64,000 bases of DNA from Rebecca billardiae RCC1528 (GCA_965240325.2 OZ251249.1:868001-932000); one strand, 5' to 3'; positions 1 through 11,107 are shown, counted from the first letter of the stretch. Numbers and translations are program-made. The notes: generated from the sequence alone by a model not told the origin.

Positions 1-2
1 GT

Positions 3-435
3 GCGGCCCTGCCGCGCACGCGCGCCACCGCCGCCGCGCCGGCCGACCGAGCGCGCGGCTGGGACTCCCAGCCGCCCGCGCAGCAGCAGCAGCAGCCGCG
101 CGGCGCAAAGCAGTGGTACGCGCGGCGGCGCGGCGGCGAGGACGGCGCGCCCACGCCGGCGCGGCGCAACAAGAACCGCGCGCGCAACCGCGCGCGCGCG
201 TGGGAGCGCGTGGGCGACGCGGTGCACGCGCGCGCCGCCGAGGCCGGCGCGCCGGCCGGCGCCGAGCTTGCCGCTGAGGGCGAGGCCGCCCGACCGCTGG
301 ACCTGGCGGCGGCGGCGGCGCTGCTCGGTGCGTTGCCGCGGCTGAATGACACGGCGGGTCGCGCGCTTGCCGCCGACGACGGGCACGGCCGAGCCGAGGC
401 CGCCGGCGGCGGCGGCGGCGCCGACGCGGATTCGG

Positions 436-472
<37 letters not shown>

Positions 473-1905
473 GCGATGGTACGACGCCATCACGTTCGGC
501 GGCCTCTCGGTGGGCCCCGAGCTCGCGGCCACGCTGCGCGCGCAGGGCCTGCGCGCCCCGCTGCCCATCCAGCGCGCCGCCTTCGCCCCGCTCTACGCGC
601 GGCACAACGCGGCGCTCGCCGCGCCGACGGGAAGTGGCAAGACGCTGGCGGTTCTACTGCCGCTGCTGGCGCGGCTGCGGCAGCAGCGGCGCGGCGGTAG
701 CGGCGGCGCGGCGGGCGTGGGCGCGCCGTTCCGCGTGCTCGTGCTCGCGCCGTCGATCGAGCTCGCGCGGCAGCACGCGCGCACGGCGCGCGCGCTCGTC
801 GGCCGCGGCGGCTCGGGTGCGGCGCGCTCGCCGGGCGCCGGGCGCGCGGGCGGCGCGCCGAGCGCGGCCGCCGCGGCCGCCGCCGCGGCGGAGGATGCCG
901 ACGCGATCAGCGTGGCGCTGTGGACGGACGCGAGCGCCGAGGCCGCGCGCGCGGCGCGGGTGTCCACGTTCGGCGCCGCGGCCGCCGCTGCCGATGCCGA
1001 GCCGTCCGACGCGCCACCCGAAGCGTCGGGCGCCGCCGCCGCCGCCGCGGCGCCGAGCGAGCGCGCGGCGGCGGAGGGCGGCGCGGGCGGCGCGGCGGCC
1101 GCGGAGGAGGGCGCGGCGGCGGCGGCGGCCGGGCTCGACCCGGCGGACGACGACCGCGGCGCGCTCGGCACCGTGGTGATCGCCACGCCCGCGGCCGCGC
1201 TCGCGCGCCTGCGCGCGGGCCTCTCCGCCAAGTGCTGGGGCCGGCTTGAGACGGTGGTGCTGGACGAGGCGGACGCGCTGCTGGGGCTCGACCTGCGGGC
1301 GGCGCCACGCCACGCCGCCGCCGCCGAGACGGGGGTGCAGGATGAGGCGGACGCGCTGCTGGGGCTCGACCTGAGGGCGGCGGCGCCCGCGGCGGAGGCG
1401 CGCGTGGCGGCGGCGGCGGGGCGTGGCGCGGCGCCCGCGGCCGAGGCGCGCGCGGCGGTGGAAGCGGAGTTGGCTGCGGCGGGCGTGGCGGCGGCGGTGG
1501 CGAGCGTGGAAGGCGCGGCGGAGGGGGCGGGCGCATGCGGCGACGGCGACGGCGGCGGGGTGGCCGGTGAGCATCGCGGGGGCGGCGGCGGCGTGGAGGC
1601 GGAGGCGCGCGGCGCGGCGGGCGGGCTGGGCCCGAGCCCAGCCGGCTCCGAGCCCGCGGCGCGCGGCGGCGGCGGGGCAAACGCCGAAGCCGCCGCGGCC
1701 GGCGGCGCGGCGCCGCCCTCACGCAGGCGCCGCCCGGCGGCGCGGCGCCGCGAGCGCACACCCACCGAGCATGTGCTGGAGCTGCTGGCCGCGCGCTGCC
1801 CCGGCGGGCTCGCGCACGCGGGCGCGGCGGCGGAGGCGGGCGGCGCGGCGCAGGCGCAGCAGCGGCGCTCGCGTGGCGGCGGCGGCGGCGGCGCGAGCGG
1901 CGGCA

Positions 1906-1938
<33 letters not shown>

Positions 1939-2744
1939 TGCAGCTGGTGGCCCTCTCAGCCACGGTGGGCCGCGCGCTGCGCCGCGCGCTGCAGGCCGTG
2001 AGCGGCGCGCCGTCCGTCGAGGCGGCGGCGTCCGTCGTCTCGGCGAGTGGCGGCACGGCCGACCGCCGCCGCGCCGCGCTGCTGCTGCCGCCCACGCTGT
2101 CGCACGGGTACCTGCTCGCGCCCGACGCCGTGGCGCGCGCCCCGCTCTCCGATGCGCGCTGGCACCGCCTCGTCCGCACGGCGTGGGACCGCGCCGACGC
2201 GAGCGCGGCGCGCGAGGGCGGCGCGCCGCCGCGCCGCGCGATCCTCTTCCTACCGCCCGCGGAGTCTGTGGCAGACGCGGTGAGTGCGCTGCGCGACGGC
2301 GGCGTGCTGGGCGCGGGCGTGCGCGTCACCGAGCTCCGGCGCGCGCCGGCGGCAGCCGCCGCCCGCCCCGACGTCGACGGCGGCGCCGCGGAGGCGCCCG
2401 GGGCGGATGCGGCGGCGGCGGGGCGCTCCGGCGCGCCGCCGCTGCCGGCGGTGGCGGCGGCGACACGCGAGCTGCTCGTCGCGAGCGAGCAGCGCGCGCG
2501 CGGCATCGACCTCGACGGCGTGGGGCTGGTCCTCCTGCGAGGCGCGGCGCGCACCGCCGGCGCGTATGTGCACGCGAGCGGCCGCTGCGCGCGCGCCGGC
2601 GCGCGCGGCCGCGCGATCGCGCTGCTCGGCCCGGAGCACGCGCGCGCGTACGCGCGCGCGGCGCGAGTGCTCGATCTGCGGCTGGCGGCCGAGCTGTGCG
2701 CCGTCGTGCACGAGGCGGACGCGGCCGCCGGCGGCGCCGACTGA
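3..2744 (+). CDS. DEAD-box-like RNA helicase, 5' partial, with duplicated motif II
   Basis: The frame is open from the left edge of the window, so the gene starts upstream; about 913 residues are visible, ending at TGA 2742-2744. Superfamily 2 helicase motifs appear in order: a Q-motif-like stretch (495-584), motif I APTGSGKT (621-644), Ia-like LAPSIELARQ, Ib-like VIATPAAALA, motif II DEAD (1263-1274), motif III SAT (1956-1964), ARGID motif V (2496-2510), and a degenerate motif VI, H-A-S-G-R-C-A-R, starting at 2571 where the family normally has HRxGRxxR. Motif II is followed by an in-frame second copy 78 bp downstream. Long Ala/Gly-rich inserts separate motifs Ia-Ib and II-III, making it much longer than a typical DEAD-box core (about 400 residues). 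An ATP-dependent RNA-unwinding role follows from the family. The altered motif VI leaves activity uncertain. Compartment and target RNA are unknown. No intron is needed in the visible part. Confidence 0.8.
1263..1382 (+). repeat. In-frame duplication around the DEAD motif
   Basis: Two 42-nt copies (1263-1304 and 1341-1382) differ at about two positions. Both encode DEADALLGLDLRAA, 26 codons apart, with an Ala-rich spacer. Confidence 0.9.
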
Positions 2745-3672
2745 CGGGACCTCATCGCCTCATCGGTGGACGGTTAGACGCAGCATCACGCGGCGACATG
2801 CGCAGTGATAGACAAGTCATCAGCTCATCAGTCGGTGACAAGGGGTCATCAGTCCGTCATGGCCCAACAGTCCAATAACATTACAGGTCGGTGAGGGCAG
2901 AATGAGACAGAGGGCACTTGTTTGACGAGATAGACAATAATAAAGTGAAAGGCGGCGGCCCTGAGTGGCGGCCCCGCCACCGGTGGCGCCCACTGGGCGT
3001 GGTGCATGGCGCCCGCCTCGCACGCGCTACAGCGCCCGGTGAGGTGGACGCAAGTCTGTCGAGACGCGTCACATGTGTGCCCAAGCTGCATGCCTGGCAC
3101 CTCCGCTCGTTTGCCGGCCGCTCCGCTGCCCATGCCTGGCCTGCACGCACCAAACGTAGCCGCCGAACGTGCCCCGCCACTGTGAGACGGCCGCGAACCG
3201 CGATGCACGGTGCCCTTCAGTGACGTGAGCAAGGTAGTCCACTACTGCAAGGGGACGCCAACCTGACGGCTGCCCATGCCATGGGAGGTAGTAGGGACGT
3301 CAGACACGCGCCAAGAGCCCATGGGAAGCTTGCTCTCCCCAGTTGGTGAGCTCGTCGGGCGTGCGCACGCGGTTTGTCTCAAAGTGCCCTCCCCCCCCCC
3401 CCCCCAAAGTGAGGCAAACTTGATGGTGCTCGTGCTCCTCAACGGCATGGAGTTAGCCCACGAGACTCGCAGCTTGAACTCTTCGTCGGATGCCCTCCAC
3501 GACGACGTGCGCGAAGGGCGTGAGCGCCATCGTGGTGAAGCGCAAAACACGTCCGGGATTTTGATGTCTCATGATTATTCTGCCCTCACCCATGACCCAC
3601 CTGTACTCGCACGTGAAACTGCTTGGCACGAGATGGAACGACGACGAACTCCGCCGCGAAGCTTTGATGCAT
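2745..3672. other. Intergenic; no gene seen
   Basis: The 3' flank of the helicase gene. It contains a poly-C run near 3391-3404 and short open frames without recognisable domains or consistent codon bias. A minus-strand stretch around 3440-3550 looks faintly coding but is broken by stops. Confidence 0.5.
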
Positions 3673-5932
3673 ATAAGGCTATTTCAGAACCGTTACGGCT
3701 TCTATTTGTCCGGAGTCTGAATACGGGAATTGGAGTGGCGCGCGAGGAGCTCAGAAGGTACACTGGGCCCCGGCCAGGCAGCGGCTGGGCGATGGCAACG
3801 TGCGTCGTGGGAGGGGCACGTTCGCGGTGCTGTGCGGCCGGGTGCGCGTGGGTGGAGAAGGCGAGGCTCGCGTACGTGCAGGAGCCGCAGCTTTAGGGCC
3901 TCAGGTCGCTCCAGCACGGCTGCGGCGTCGGCTTGCCCCCGCCCGCGCCTACCGTGGGCTACGAGCGTTGGCTCTTCTGCGACGAGCACGACCCTGCTGC
4001 TCTAGCGCTGATCGGCGACGTCGTCGTGGTTGAGAGCCTCTTCGGTAGTCCCGGTCCGCGTCGTCACGGCGATCTGAGGTGCGCGAGCTACGTGCGAAGC
4101 TGCACGTGCAACGCACTCTGCTCTCGCGCGCGCGCACAGTCGACAACACGACATCTGCTTCTGGCGCAGCCTGTCATAACATCGGCTTCGGCGCGCCCTC
4201 GCAGGCGCGCGCGGTTAATCCCTGTCGTGCGCGCACACGGCCAACGCGTGCGTGCGGCTGCGCGTTCGCGCATGCCGTCGAGCATCAAGGCGTCTTGCGT
4301 GCACCGCTGGTCCGCCCGTCCGCGGGCGTCTGTGGCAGCCGAGTAGTCAGTATACGTCTGTACTAGCGCTCTAGCAGTGTCATTGATGCGGTCGGCAGCG
4401 CGAGATCGACCTGGGCACCTCGGATGATGTGCCCCTGAGTTGCAGTCAGAGGCGCCAGACCCAGATCGGGCCCGGCGCCTGAACCTGGGCTACTTGTCAG
4501 CGGCACGGCCGCAGCTTGGCCAGCTTCTTGCTGGCTTGGGCGGTCCACTCCGGTCGGCCAGCGGCCGGCGCGCAGTAAATAGCTCATCCAGAGGCCGCGT
4601 GTCGCGCGTTCAGCCGCGCTGCCGAGCTCTAGCTGCACTTCGCCACGAGCTCATGCAGCCCCGCGAGCGCTGTGTCGCGCTGCTCGGCGTACTCACCCGG
4701 CGCCGCCACCAATAGGTCGATGCATACGGGCCACACGGCCATGGCGATGAAGTGGCCAGCGGCTGCGTGGGGCTGGCCCTCGCGCAGCAGCCGCTGCCTG
4801 TCCACGTCGAAGCGCCGCGCGTACCTGCCACCGTCTGCGGCGTGGCTGCGTACACTTGTCGCCAAACGCCGCGTCCGCGTCCGTCTCCTAGCCGCGCACC
4901 GCGTGCCACTCGGCGCGCAGCTGGTGCAGCTTGGGCACTGGCGGGCAGCGCGGCGCGGAGCGCGGCGTGGTTCCCGGGCATTAGCATGTGCCGCATGCCC
5001 TTTGTCATGTCGCCCATCCTGTGCGCCAGCGCGGCCAGCAGCTTGCCCTGACGGTCACAGGCCGACTGACGCTTGAGCGTACTGCCCAAGGAGAGAGTGC
5101 CTCCGCCGTATCCTCCACAGGGTGGCGAGAGTATCACATAAATCTTCACCGTGCTCCCCGTCCGATTGTGCGGCTTGGTAACCGCGTGCCTGCCAGTCGA
5201 AGAAGTGGCCAGCCGCTCCTGCCCCGACTCCGCGAGAGCAGCAGCATCGTAACTGCTACCGTACACTTGGCTCTCGACCAGGGACGGGCGGACCAGCGGT
5301 GCACGCAAGACGCCTTGATGCTCGACGGCATGCGCGAACGCGCAGCCGCACGCACGCGTTGGCCGTGTGCGCGCACGACAGGGATTAACCGCGCGCGCCT
5401 GCGAGGGCGCGCCGAAGCCGCTGTTATGACAGGCTGCGCCAGAAGCAGATGTCGTGTTGTCGACTGCGCGCGCGCGCGCGAGAGCAGAGTGCGTTGCACG
5501 TGCAGCTTCGCACGTAGCTCGCGCACCTCAGATCGCCGTGACGACGCGGACCGGGACTACCGAAGAGGCTCTCAACCACGACGACGTCGCCGATCAGCGC
5601 TAGAGCAGCAGGGTCGTGCTCGTCGCAGAAGAGCCAACGCTCGTAGCCCACGGTAGGCGCGGGCGGGGGCAAGCCGACGCCGCAGCCGTGCTGGAGCGAC
5701 CTGAGGCCCTAAAGCTGCGGCTCCTGCACGTACGCGAGCCTCGCCTTCTCCACCCACGCGCACCCGGCCGCACAGCACCGCGAACGTGCCCCTCCCACGA
5801 CGCACGTTGCCATCGCCAAGCCGCTGCCTGGCCGGGGCCCAGTGTACCTTCTGAGCTCCTCGCGCGCCACTCCAATTCCCGTATTCAGACTCCGGACAAA
5901 TAGAAGCCGTAACGGTTCTGAAATAGCCTTAT
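3673..5932. repeat. Large inverted repeat, ~650-bp arms around a ~960-bp spacer
   Basis: The left arm 3673-4321 and right arm 5282-5932 are near-identical reverse complements. Outer ends match from ataaggctatttcagaacc (left) and inner ends stop at ggtccgcccgtcc. Small differences sit near 4135-4145/5460-5485, where CG-dinucleotide runs differ in length. The spacer is 4322-5281. Each arm carries the same broken reading frames, one containing the string CDEHDPAALALIGDVVVVES, which weakly recalls the C-terminal part of uS17-type ribosomal proteins. No transposase is visible. It could be a foldback element, a segmental inverted duplication or, less likely, an assembly effect. Confidence 0.85.
4629..5080 (-). 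pseudogene. Frameshifted coding remnant in the inverted-repeat spacer
   Basis: Read on the minus strand, one frame gives a coding-like stretch containing RMGDMTKGMRHMLMPGNH (about 5020-4965). A different frame then continues as FDVDRQRLLREGQPH...AMAVWPVCIDLLVAAPGE...GLHELVAKC, ending near 4629. Amino-acid composition is normal rather than the Ala/Arg/Gly noise of shadow frames, but frame changes and a stop separate the pieces. I do not recognise the family. It may be a decayed host gene or the cargo of the inverted-repeat element. Confidence 0.4.
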
Positions 5933-6347
5933 TGACGTAAGTTTGCCGATCAATCGATCATCAGCTGTTTCGAAGTATTGGGGAGATTCAGACTCCTCAT
6001 TTTGGATTGTTGGCTGTTCGGAGATGATTTGCTCCGGAGAATTCCAAGCATTCCGAGCTCAAATGTCATCGCGTACCGCGTATTTGACGGGATTCGATGG
6101 GTGGAGATATTGGAGATATGGCGCATCAATAGCTGCGCCGCCTTCATCCACCAATGATGGAGGCTCACCTACGAAACACGATGAGACGCTCATCAGCCGA
6201 GATCGGCATCTGAGCCGCAGGCAGATGCGGAGATCGGATCCCACAGCCGCCGACCAAACGACCTCGGCCTCGTCGCGGCCTTCTCAGCTTGCAGTTTGCC
6301 TGAACTCTCGGCGACGCACCGAGCGCCCGGCTGCACGCGGACGACCC
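5933..6347 (+). promoter_or_regulatory. AT-richer island upstream of the 6348 gene
   Basis: GC drops sharply relative to the flanks just outside the inverted repeat. A TGACGT word lies at its left boundary (5933-5938). The region stays open in frame with the following gene, but its codon use is unlike the gene, so I treat it as promoter/5' UTR and start the gene at ATG 6348. Promoter function is inferred from position only. Confidence 0.3.
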
Positions 6348-9300
6348 ATGGGCCCGCCCGTCCTGCTCCGGGCCGCGGGCGCCCTCGTGGGCGCCGCCGC
6401 GCTCCTCGCGTGCGCGCAGACGCGCGCCGCCGCGCACGGCTGCGCGCTCGTCGCGCTCGTCTTGCTCGCGGGCGCAAACCCGATGCTCGCGCGCGCACTC
6501 GGCGCGCCGGCGGCTCCGCCGCGCGCCGTTCGGCTGGCCGTCCACGGGCTCGCGCTTCTCTCCGTGCTCGCCTTCGCGACGTACGCGCGCGAAGCCCTCC
6601 TCGCCGCGCTCGCCGCGCAGCGCGGCGCGCTGCCGGCCGCGGCCGGTCTCGCGCACGGCGCGCGCGCTGTGCTCACGCTCGCGCTGCTCGGTCTCTGGGC
6701 CGTCATCACGCTGGCGCTCGTCGCGCCCGAGGGCGAGTCGAGCGCGCGCGCGGCGCTGCATGCGAGCCTCGCGAGCCAGTGGCTCGGCACGCAGACGCTG
6801 CTGCTGCTGCACGCGCTGACGGCGCCGGCGACGCTCGCGGCCGCGTCGGCCGCAGAGGGCCTCGGCGTGGCGCGCGTGGCGGCGGCCGGCAGCCTGGCGG
6901 GCATGAAGGCGGCCCCCGCGCACGCGCTGCACGGGGCCACCTCCGCGGCGGAGCTCGCGCTTCTCGTGCTCTGCGCGTGCGCGGGTGCGGCGATGTGCGC
7001 GAGCACTCGCGCCGCCGCCGCGCTGGCCACCGTCCTCGCGAGGCTCGGCGCTGGCGCAGAGCCGGGCCGTGCGAAGGGCGCGCGCCTCGGCGGCGGCGGC
7101 GTTTGGCCCGACCTCGAGCAGCCGTGCAGCGTGCCCGGTGACGCGCTGCCGCACCCGCCGCCGTTGCCGCCCGCAGCGGCCCCGCCGCCGTCGCCGCCGC
7201 CGTCGCCGCCTGCGTGGGCTCGGCGCTTCGGCGCGCAGCCCGGCGCACCGCCGGAGCAGCCGCCGCCGCACGCGGATGACTACGGCCCGCCGCACGTGCC
7301 CGACGCCAGCCTCGGCGGCGGCGGCGGCTCGGCGCACGGTCTCTACCTGCTGGACGAGCTGCGGCACGCGATGGCGGCGGCGGCGGAGATGGAGGACGCG
7401 CACCCCAGCAGCTCGCACGTGCACGCGCCCGCGCCCGCGAGCCACGACGCCGCCAGCGCCGGGGACGGTGCTGACGACAGCGCTCACTCCAGCCTCGGCC
7501 GCGCGCGGGGCGCGCGGCTCGAGCTGCCGCTCGAGATGCCGCCGGTCTCCGACCTGTGCCACCATCAGCACCACCAGCTGCAGCCGCCGTGGGAGCAGCA
7601 GCACGCGCCGTCCGCGCACGCAGCGCTCCCGCCCGGCCGCTCGGGCGCGGCCGACGAGCCGCCGGCGTGGGTGCGAGTCCTGCTGGAGGACGAGCTCGCG
7701 CTCACGGGCGCGGCGGCGCACGGCGCGGCGGGCGCGCCCGAGGCGCCGCCGGAGGCGTGGCAGCCGCACTCGGCGTTTGCGCCCGCGCCCGGCAGCGCCT
7801 CGCCGCCGATGGCCCCGCGCGCGCCCACGCTCACGCCCGCGGCCGGCGCGGCGGCGGCGGCGGCCGCTCACGGCTGGCCCGCGCCCGCGCCCGCGCTCGC
7901 GCCCTCCGCGGAGGAGCGGTGCTCGAGCTCGCCCGGGAGCAGATCGCACGCCCGGCGGAAGCGGGGGCCGCCGGCGACGGCCGCCATGCCCGGCGCGCAG
8001 CACGCGCGGCTCGGCCGCCCCGCGCCGCCGCCGGCCGACCCCCTCGCCCACCTGGCGCCAGCCGAGCTGAGCGCGCCGGGCGGCGGCGCGGGCTGCGGCG
8101 GCGGCGCGGCGGCGTCCGGGCTGGCCTCTGACCTGTGCCCGGGGTGCGAGGGCGCGTCCGCCGCGGCGGAGCCCGTCGCGTGCCGCGCGGCGGACGCGCG
8201 CTCGGCGGCGCCGCCGCCGCACTCGTTCAGCGCGCACGTGGCGTCCGCGCTCGGCGCCGCCTCGCCCGCGCTCTCATCTGGCGGGCGGCACGCGGCGTCG
8301 GGTGCGCAGCCGGCGTGCCCGACCTCGGCCGCGCTCGAGCGGCTCGTCGGCTCGTCCGCCGCGCTGGGCGGCGGCGCCTTCTTCGCCGCGCCGTACGCCG
8401 ACGGCCCGCTCGGCGCCGTCACCGACGTCACCGGCGTCACCGGCGTCACGGGCGTCACCGGCGTAACGGGCGTAACCGACGACAGCATGCGCTCGGCGAG
8501 CGGGCGGCGCGCGCCCCGCGGCGCGTGGGCGGCGCACGCCGAGCTGGCGGAGGCGGGCGCGGGCGGCACGGCGCGCGAGCAGCTGCTGCGGCTGCACGAG
8601 CTGCGGGGCCTGCGCGAGTTCCAAGGGCTGCACGGCTTGCACGAGTTCCAGCAGCTGCAGGAATTGCGCGAATTTCAAGAGTTTCAGGAGCTGCGCGCAC
8701 GCCGCGTGCTCGAGGCGGAGTGCGCGGCGCTCGCGCAGATGGGCGCGGCGGGCGCGGCGGCGTCGGCGTTCGCGCTCGAGCGCGCGCACGCGGGCGCGCC
8801 CTCGCCGTGGTGCGCGCCGCCCTCGGCGTGCGCCGGCGCCGTGCCGCAGCCGCCGTTTGGCTCCGCGGCCACGCTCGCTCTCGGCGGCGGCATGGCATGC
8901 CACGGGCCCTCGGGTCTGCAGCAGCACGCGCAGCAGCACGCGCAGCAGCAGCAGCAGCAGCAGCAGCGCGCGCAGTGGCAGTACGCGCAGCTGCACCCGC
9001 TGCACCAGCCGCAGCAGCACAGGGACGACGAGGACCGCGTGCGCTGGCATCCCTGCGCGCCGCCGCCCGCCGCGCCGCCCGGCTGCGGCGCCGCGCCGGC
9101 CGACGGCGGCGGCGGGGGCGGCGGCGGCTCGGTGTTTGGGCTGCTGGCGGGGTTCCTGCAGCGGCAGTGCGCGCAGCCGGCGGCGCAGCCGCCGCCGCCG
9201 GCGCAGCAGCTCGCGCGCGCCATGCAGGTCTGCGCCGAGAGCGGCGCCGCGCCCACCGCGTCCACGCCGTGTGCGGACGGCGGCGGCGGCGCGCCGCACG

Positions 9301-10016
9301 CGGCGCCGGCGATGCCGCCAGCCGACGACCGCGCGCCGCCGCCGTACCGCATGTGGCAGCTGCAGCACTCGCTCGCCGAGCGGCTGCCGCAGCTGCAGCC
9401 GCCGCCCGCCGCGGACACGGCGCGCGTCGTCGAGCTCTGGAGCGGGCTCGCCCCGGAGGTCGCAGCACTCGCGCAGCGGCGCAAGTCGCCCGCGCTCGCC
9501 GCGAGCGCGGCGCGCTCGAGCGGCGCGCGCGAGCCGGTGGCGGTGCGCTGGTCACACCGACAGTACTGCCAGGGCTGCGGCCGCTCCAAGGCGGGGCACA
9601 AGCGCAGCGCGGTGCACGGCAAGTGCGCCGACCCGCTGTGCCACTGCGGGCTGCCGCGGCTGCTGCACCCGCACGCGCTCCCCGCGGGCGCGCGCTGCCA
9701 GGGCGAGTGGCGCGACCTGCTCGCCATGCGCTGCAACCGGGGCGGCGGGCAGCCGCTGCCGCCGCCGACCGCGCCGCCGCAGGCCGTGGGCACAGCCGCC
9801 GCCGCGCCGATGGCGATGGGCCACGCCACGGCGCTGCCGGTCGGCGTGCGGCTCGCGGCGGCGGAGGCCGCGCTCCCAGCGGCCCGTCGCGCGCCGGCCG
9901 AGCCGAGCGCGCTGGCGGTGGGCAGGCCGCAGCTCGCGCACGCGCTCCCGATGCTCCCGACCGCGCTCGTCGCAGCATCGCACGCGCCGCAGCAGGGCTA
10001 CTGGGCTGAGGCCTGA
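6348..10016 (+). CDS. Multi-pass membrane protein with repeats and a Cys-rich C-terminal domain
   Basis: ATG 6348 was chosen because codon bias becomes gene-like there; the product is 1222 residues. The N-terminal ~240 residues hold about five to six hydrophobic segments. A long Pro/Ala/Gly/His-rich, probably disordered region follows. Within it lie a VTG tandem repeat (six GTCACCGGC-like units, about 8421-8475), a leucine/glutamine heptad-like stretch with repeated REFQ/HEFQ units (about 8590-8700), and a poly-Gln tract (about 8930-8970). Near the C-terminus a compact Cys/His cluster reads C1074-x2-C1077, H1084, H1090, C1093, C1098-H-C1100, H1107, H1109, C1117, probably a zinc-binding module. 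I do not recognise the family. A membrane-anchored protein with a cytosolic or lumenal zinc module is the most that can be said. No intron is needed. Confidence 0.65.
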   Translation: MGPPVLLRAAGALVGAAALLACAQTRAAAHGCALVALVLLAGANPMLARALGAPAAPPRAVRLAVHGLALLSVLAFATYAREALLAALAAQRGALPAAAGLAHGARAVLTLALLGLWAVITLALVAPEGESSARAALHASLASQWLGTQTLLLLHALTAPATLAAASAAEGLGVARVAAAGSLAGMKAAPAHALHGATSAAELALLVLCACAGAAMCASTRAAAALATVLARLGAGAEPGRAKGARLGGGGVWPDLEQPCSVPGDALPHPPPLPPAAAPPPSPPPSPPAWARRFGAQPGAPPEQPPPHADDYGPPHVPDASLGGGGGSAHGLYLLDELRHAMAAAAEMEDAHPSSSHVHAPAPASHDAASAGDGADDSAHSSLGRARGARLELPLEMPPVSDLCHHQHHQLQPPWEQQHAPSAHAALPPGRSGAADEPPAWVRVLLEDELALTGAAAHGAAGAPEAPPEAWQPHSAFAPAPGSASPPMAPRAPTLTPAAGAAAAAAAHGWPAPAPALAPSAEERCSSSPGSRSHARRKRGPPATAAMPGAQHARLGRPAPPPADPLAHLAPAELSAPGGGAGCGGGAAASGLASDLCPGCEGASAAAEPVACRAADARSAAPPPHSFSAHVASALGAASPALSSGGRHAASGAQPACPTSAALERLVGSSAALGGGAFFAAPYADGPLGAVTDVTGVTGVTGVTGVTGVTDDSMRSASGRRAPRGAWAAHAELAEAGAGGTAREQLLRLHELRGLREFQGLHGLHEFQQLQELREFQEFQELRARRVLEAECAALAQMGAAGAAASAFALERAHAGAPSPWCAPPSACAGAVPQPPFGSAATLALGGGMACHGPSGLQQHAQQHAQQQQQQQQRAQWQYAQLHPLHQPQQHRDDEDRVRWHPCAPPPAAPPGCGAAPADGGGGGGGGSVFGLLAGFLQRQCAQPAAQPPPPAQQLARAMQVCAESGAAPTASTPCADGGGGAPHAAPAMPPADDRAPPPYRMWQLQHSLAERLPQLQPPPAADTARVVELWSGLAPEVAALAQRRKSPALAASAARSSGAREPVAVRWSHRQYCQGCGRSKAGHKRSAVHGKCADPLCHCGLPRLLHPHALPAGARCQGEWRDLLAMRCNRGGGQPLPPPTAPPQAVGTAAAAPMAMGHATALPVGVRLAAAEAALPAARRAPAEPSALAVGRPQLAHALPMLPTALVAASHAPQQGYWAEA

Positions 10017-10148
10017 GCCGGTGACGGCGACGACTCGGGCGAGTGTCCGCGAGTGACGAGGAGTCAGCGGGTGACGAGATGATACTGACGATGATGACGA
10101 CGACGATGATGGCCGTTGCATATACGGATACCACTACGTCGTTCATTC

Positions 10149-10168
10149 ATGCATATATATATATATAT
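10149..10168. repeat. (AT)n microsatellite at left edge of repeat array
   Basis: An AT run directly abuts the first copy of the repeat that begins gtggggttactg. Confidence 0.8.
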
Positions 10169-10583
10169 GTGGGGTTACTGTTGGTACAATAACTGATTGT
10201 CTAAGAGGACGACAAGAACGTACGCCGGGCGCCAGCGCCGCTCATCAGCCACATCGCCCTCTACCAGACCATCGCCTCAAAGGGCGCTGCTCCCGGACAA
10301 ACAGTCTGTCCGGGTTGTTCTGCCGCCCAGGAGATCGATTTCCGGCGCCGGCCTCTGCCGCCTGCTTCGCCAGGCGCGGCGTGCGAGATGGCTCCAGCCA
10401 AGCTCGTCCTGCGTCGCCGGCGGCGGCGGCTCGCACGCGGGTCGGGCGCGTCGCGTGCACCGACCAACATCTTTCGGCAGGCGCGGCGTGCGAGATGGCT
10501 CCAGCCAAGCTCGTCCTGCGTCGCCGGCGGCGGCGGCTCGCACGCGGGTGGCGCGTCGCGTGCACCGACCAACATCTTTCGGC
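10169..10583 (+). repeat. Composite repeat, block R, copy 1 (with internal duplication)
   Basis: This copy shares block R with 11300-11601 and 11904-12206: it begins tggggtta..ggtacaataac and ends caacatctttcggcaac. Copy 1 also carries an internal ~107-bp duplication (about 10371-10478 and 10479-10580) starting caggcgcggcgtgcgagatg. Overlapping Arg/Ala-rich open frames on both strands have no domain and are not called genes. Confidence 0.85.
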
Positions 10584-11107
10584 AACTCAGCGGTAAGCAA
10601 CGCTCCGCATCGCGCCCCCTCGCGCTTCGGGCCACCGCCTCTTCTCTCTCTGCGTGCGTGCGCACCCTGTGGCTCTTCCGCACCCGCCCCGATCGCACCG
10701 TTCCCTCTTCGCCACATGCCTCCTCCTCCGTGGGTGCGCCCCCACGCGGATCGCTGCTCCATCTCTCCCGCCCTGCCTCGGGATCGCCCCGGTGCCAACG
10801 CCAGCCGGCTCCTACACAAGGACCGCTGGCGGCACACCGCGCGCCGGGCCCCGTGCGCACCCGCGGGCCATTCACAGCATCCGCAAAGGCCGTCTAGCCT
10901 TCTCCTGCTTCCGCAGCGCCGCGCCTCGGGGCCGGCTGCCTGCTATCTCTCCTATTCGGGTTCCGTCTCACTCGCACTGCCCCACCTGCCCAGCCCCCGC
11001 TGGCCGGCCCTCGTGCGTGCGCGACTCACACGTGCCTTGCCCCCTTTCCTTCCCATCACTCAATGGGATTCTCCTCCACGCGGTGCTCCCCAACACACCA
11101 TGAAACG
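10584..11107. other. Unique spacer inside the repeat region
   Basis: C-rich sequence with no second copy in the window and no recognisable gene. It lies between block R copy 1 and the 604-bp tandem array. Confidence 0.5.

Noticed and set aside
593-2755. Minus-strand 720-codon frame opposite the helicase
   Set aside because: Ser/Ala/Pro/Arg-rich shadow caused by GC bias; helicase motifs lie on the plus strand.
3933-4346. Ribosomal protein uS17 gene in the left inverted-repeat arm
   Set aside because: Only a short string resembles the family; the upstream frame is interrupted by a stop and the match is too weak to call.
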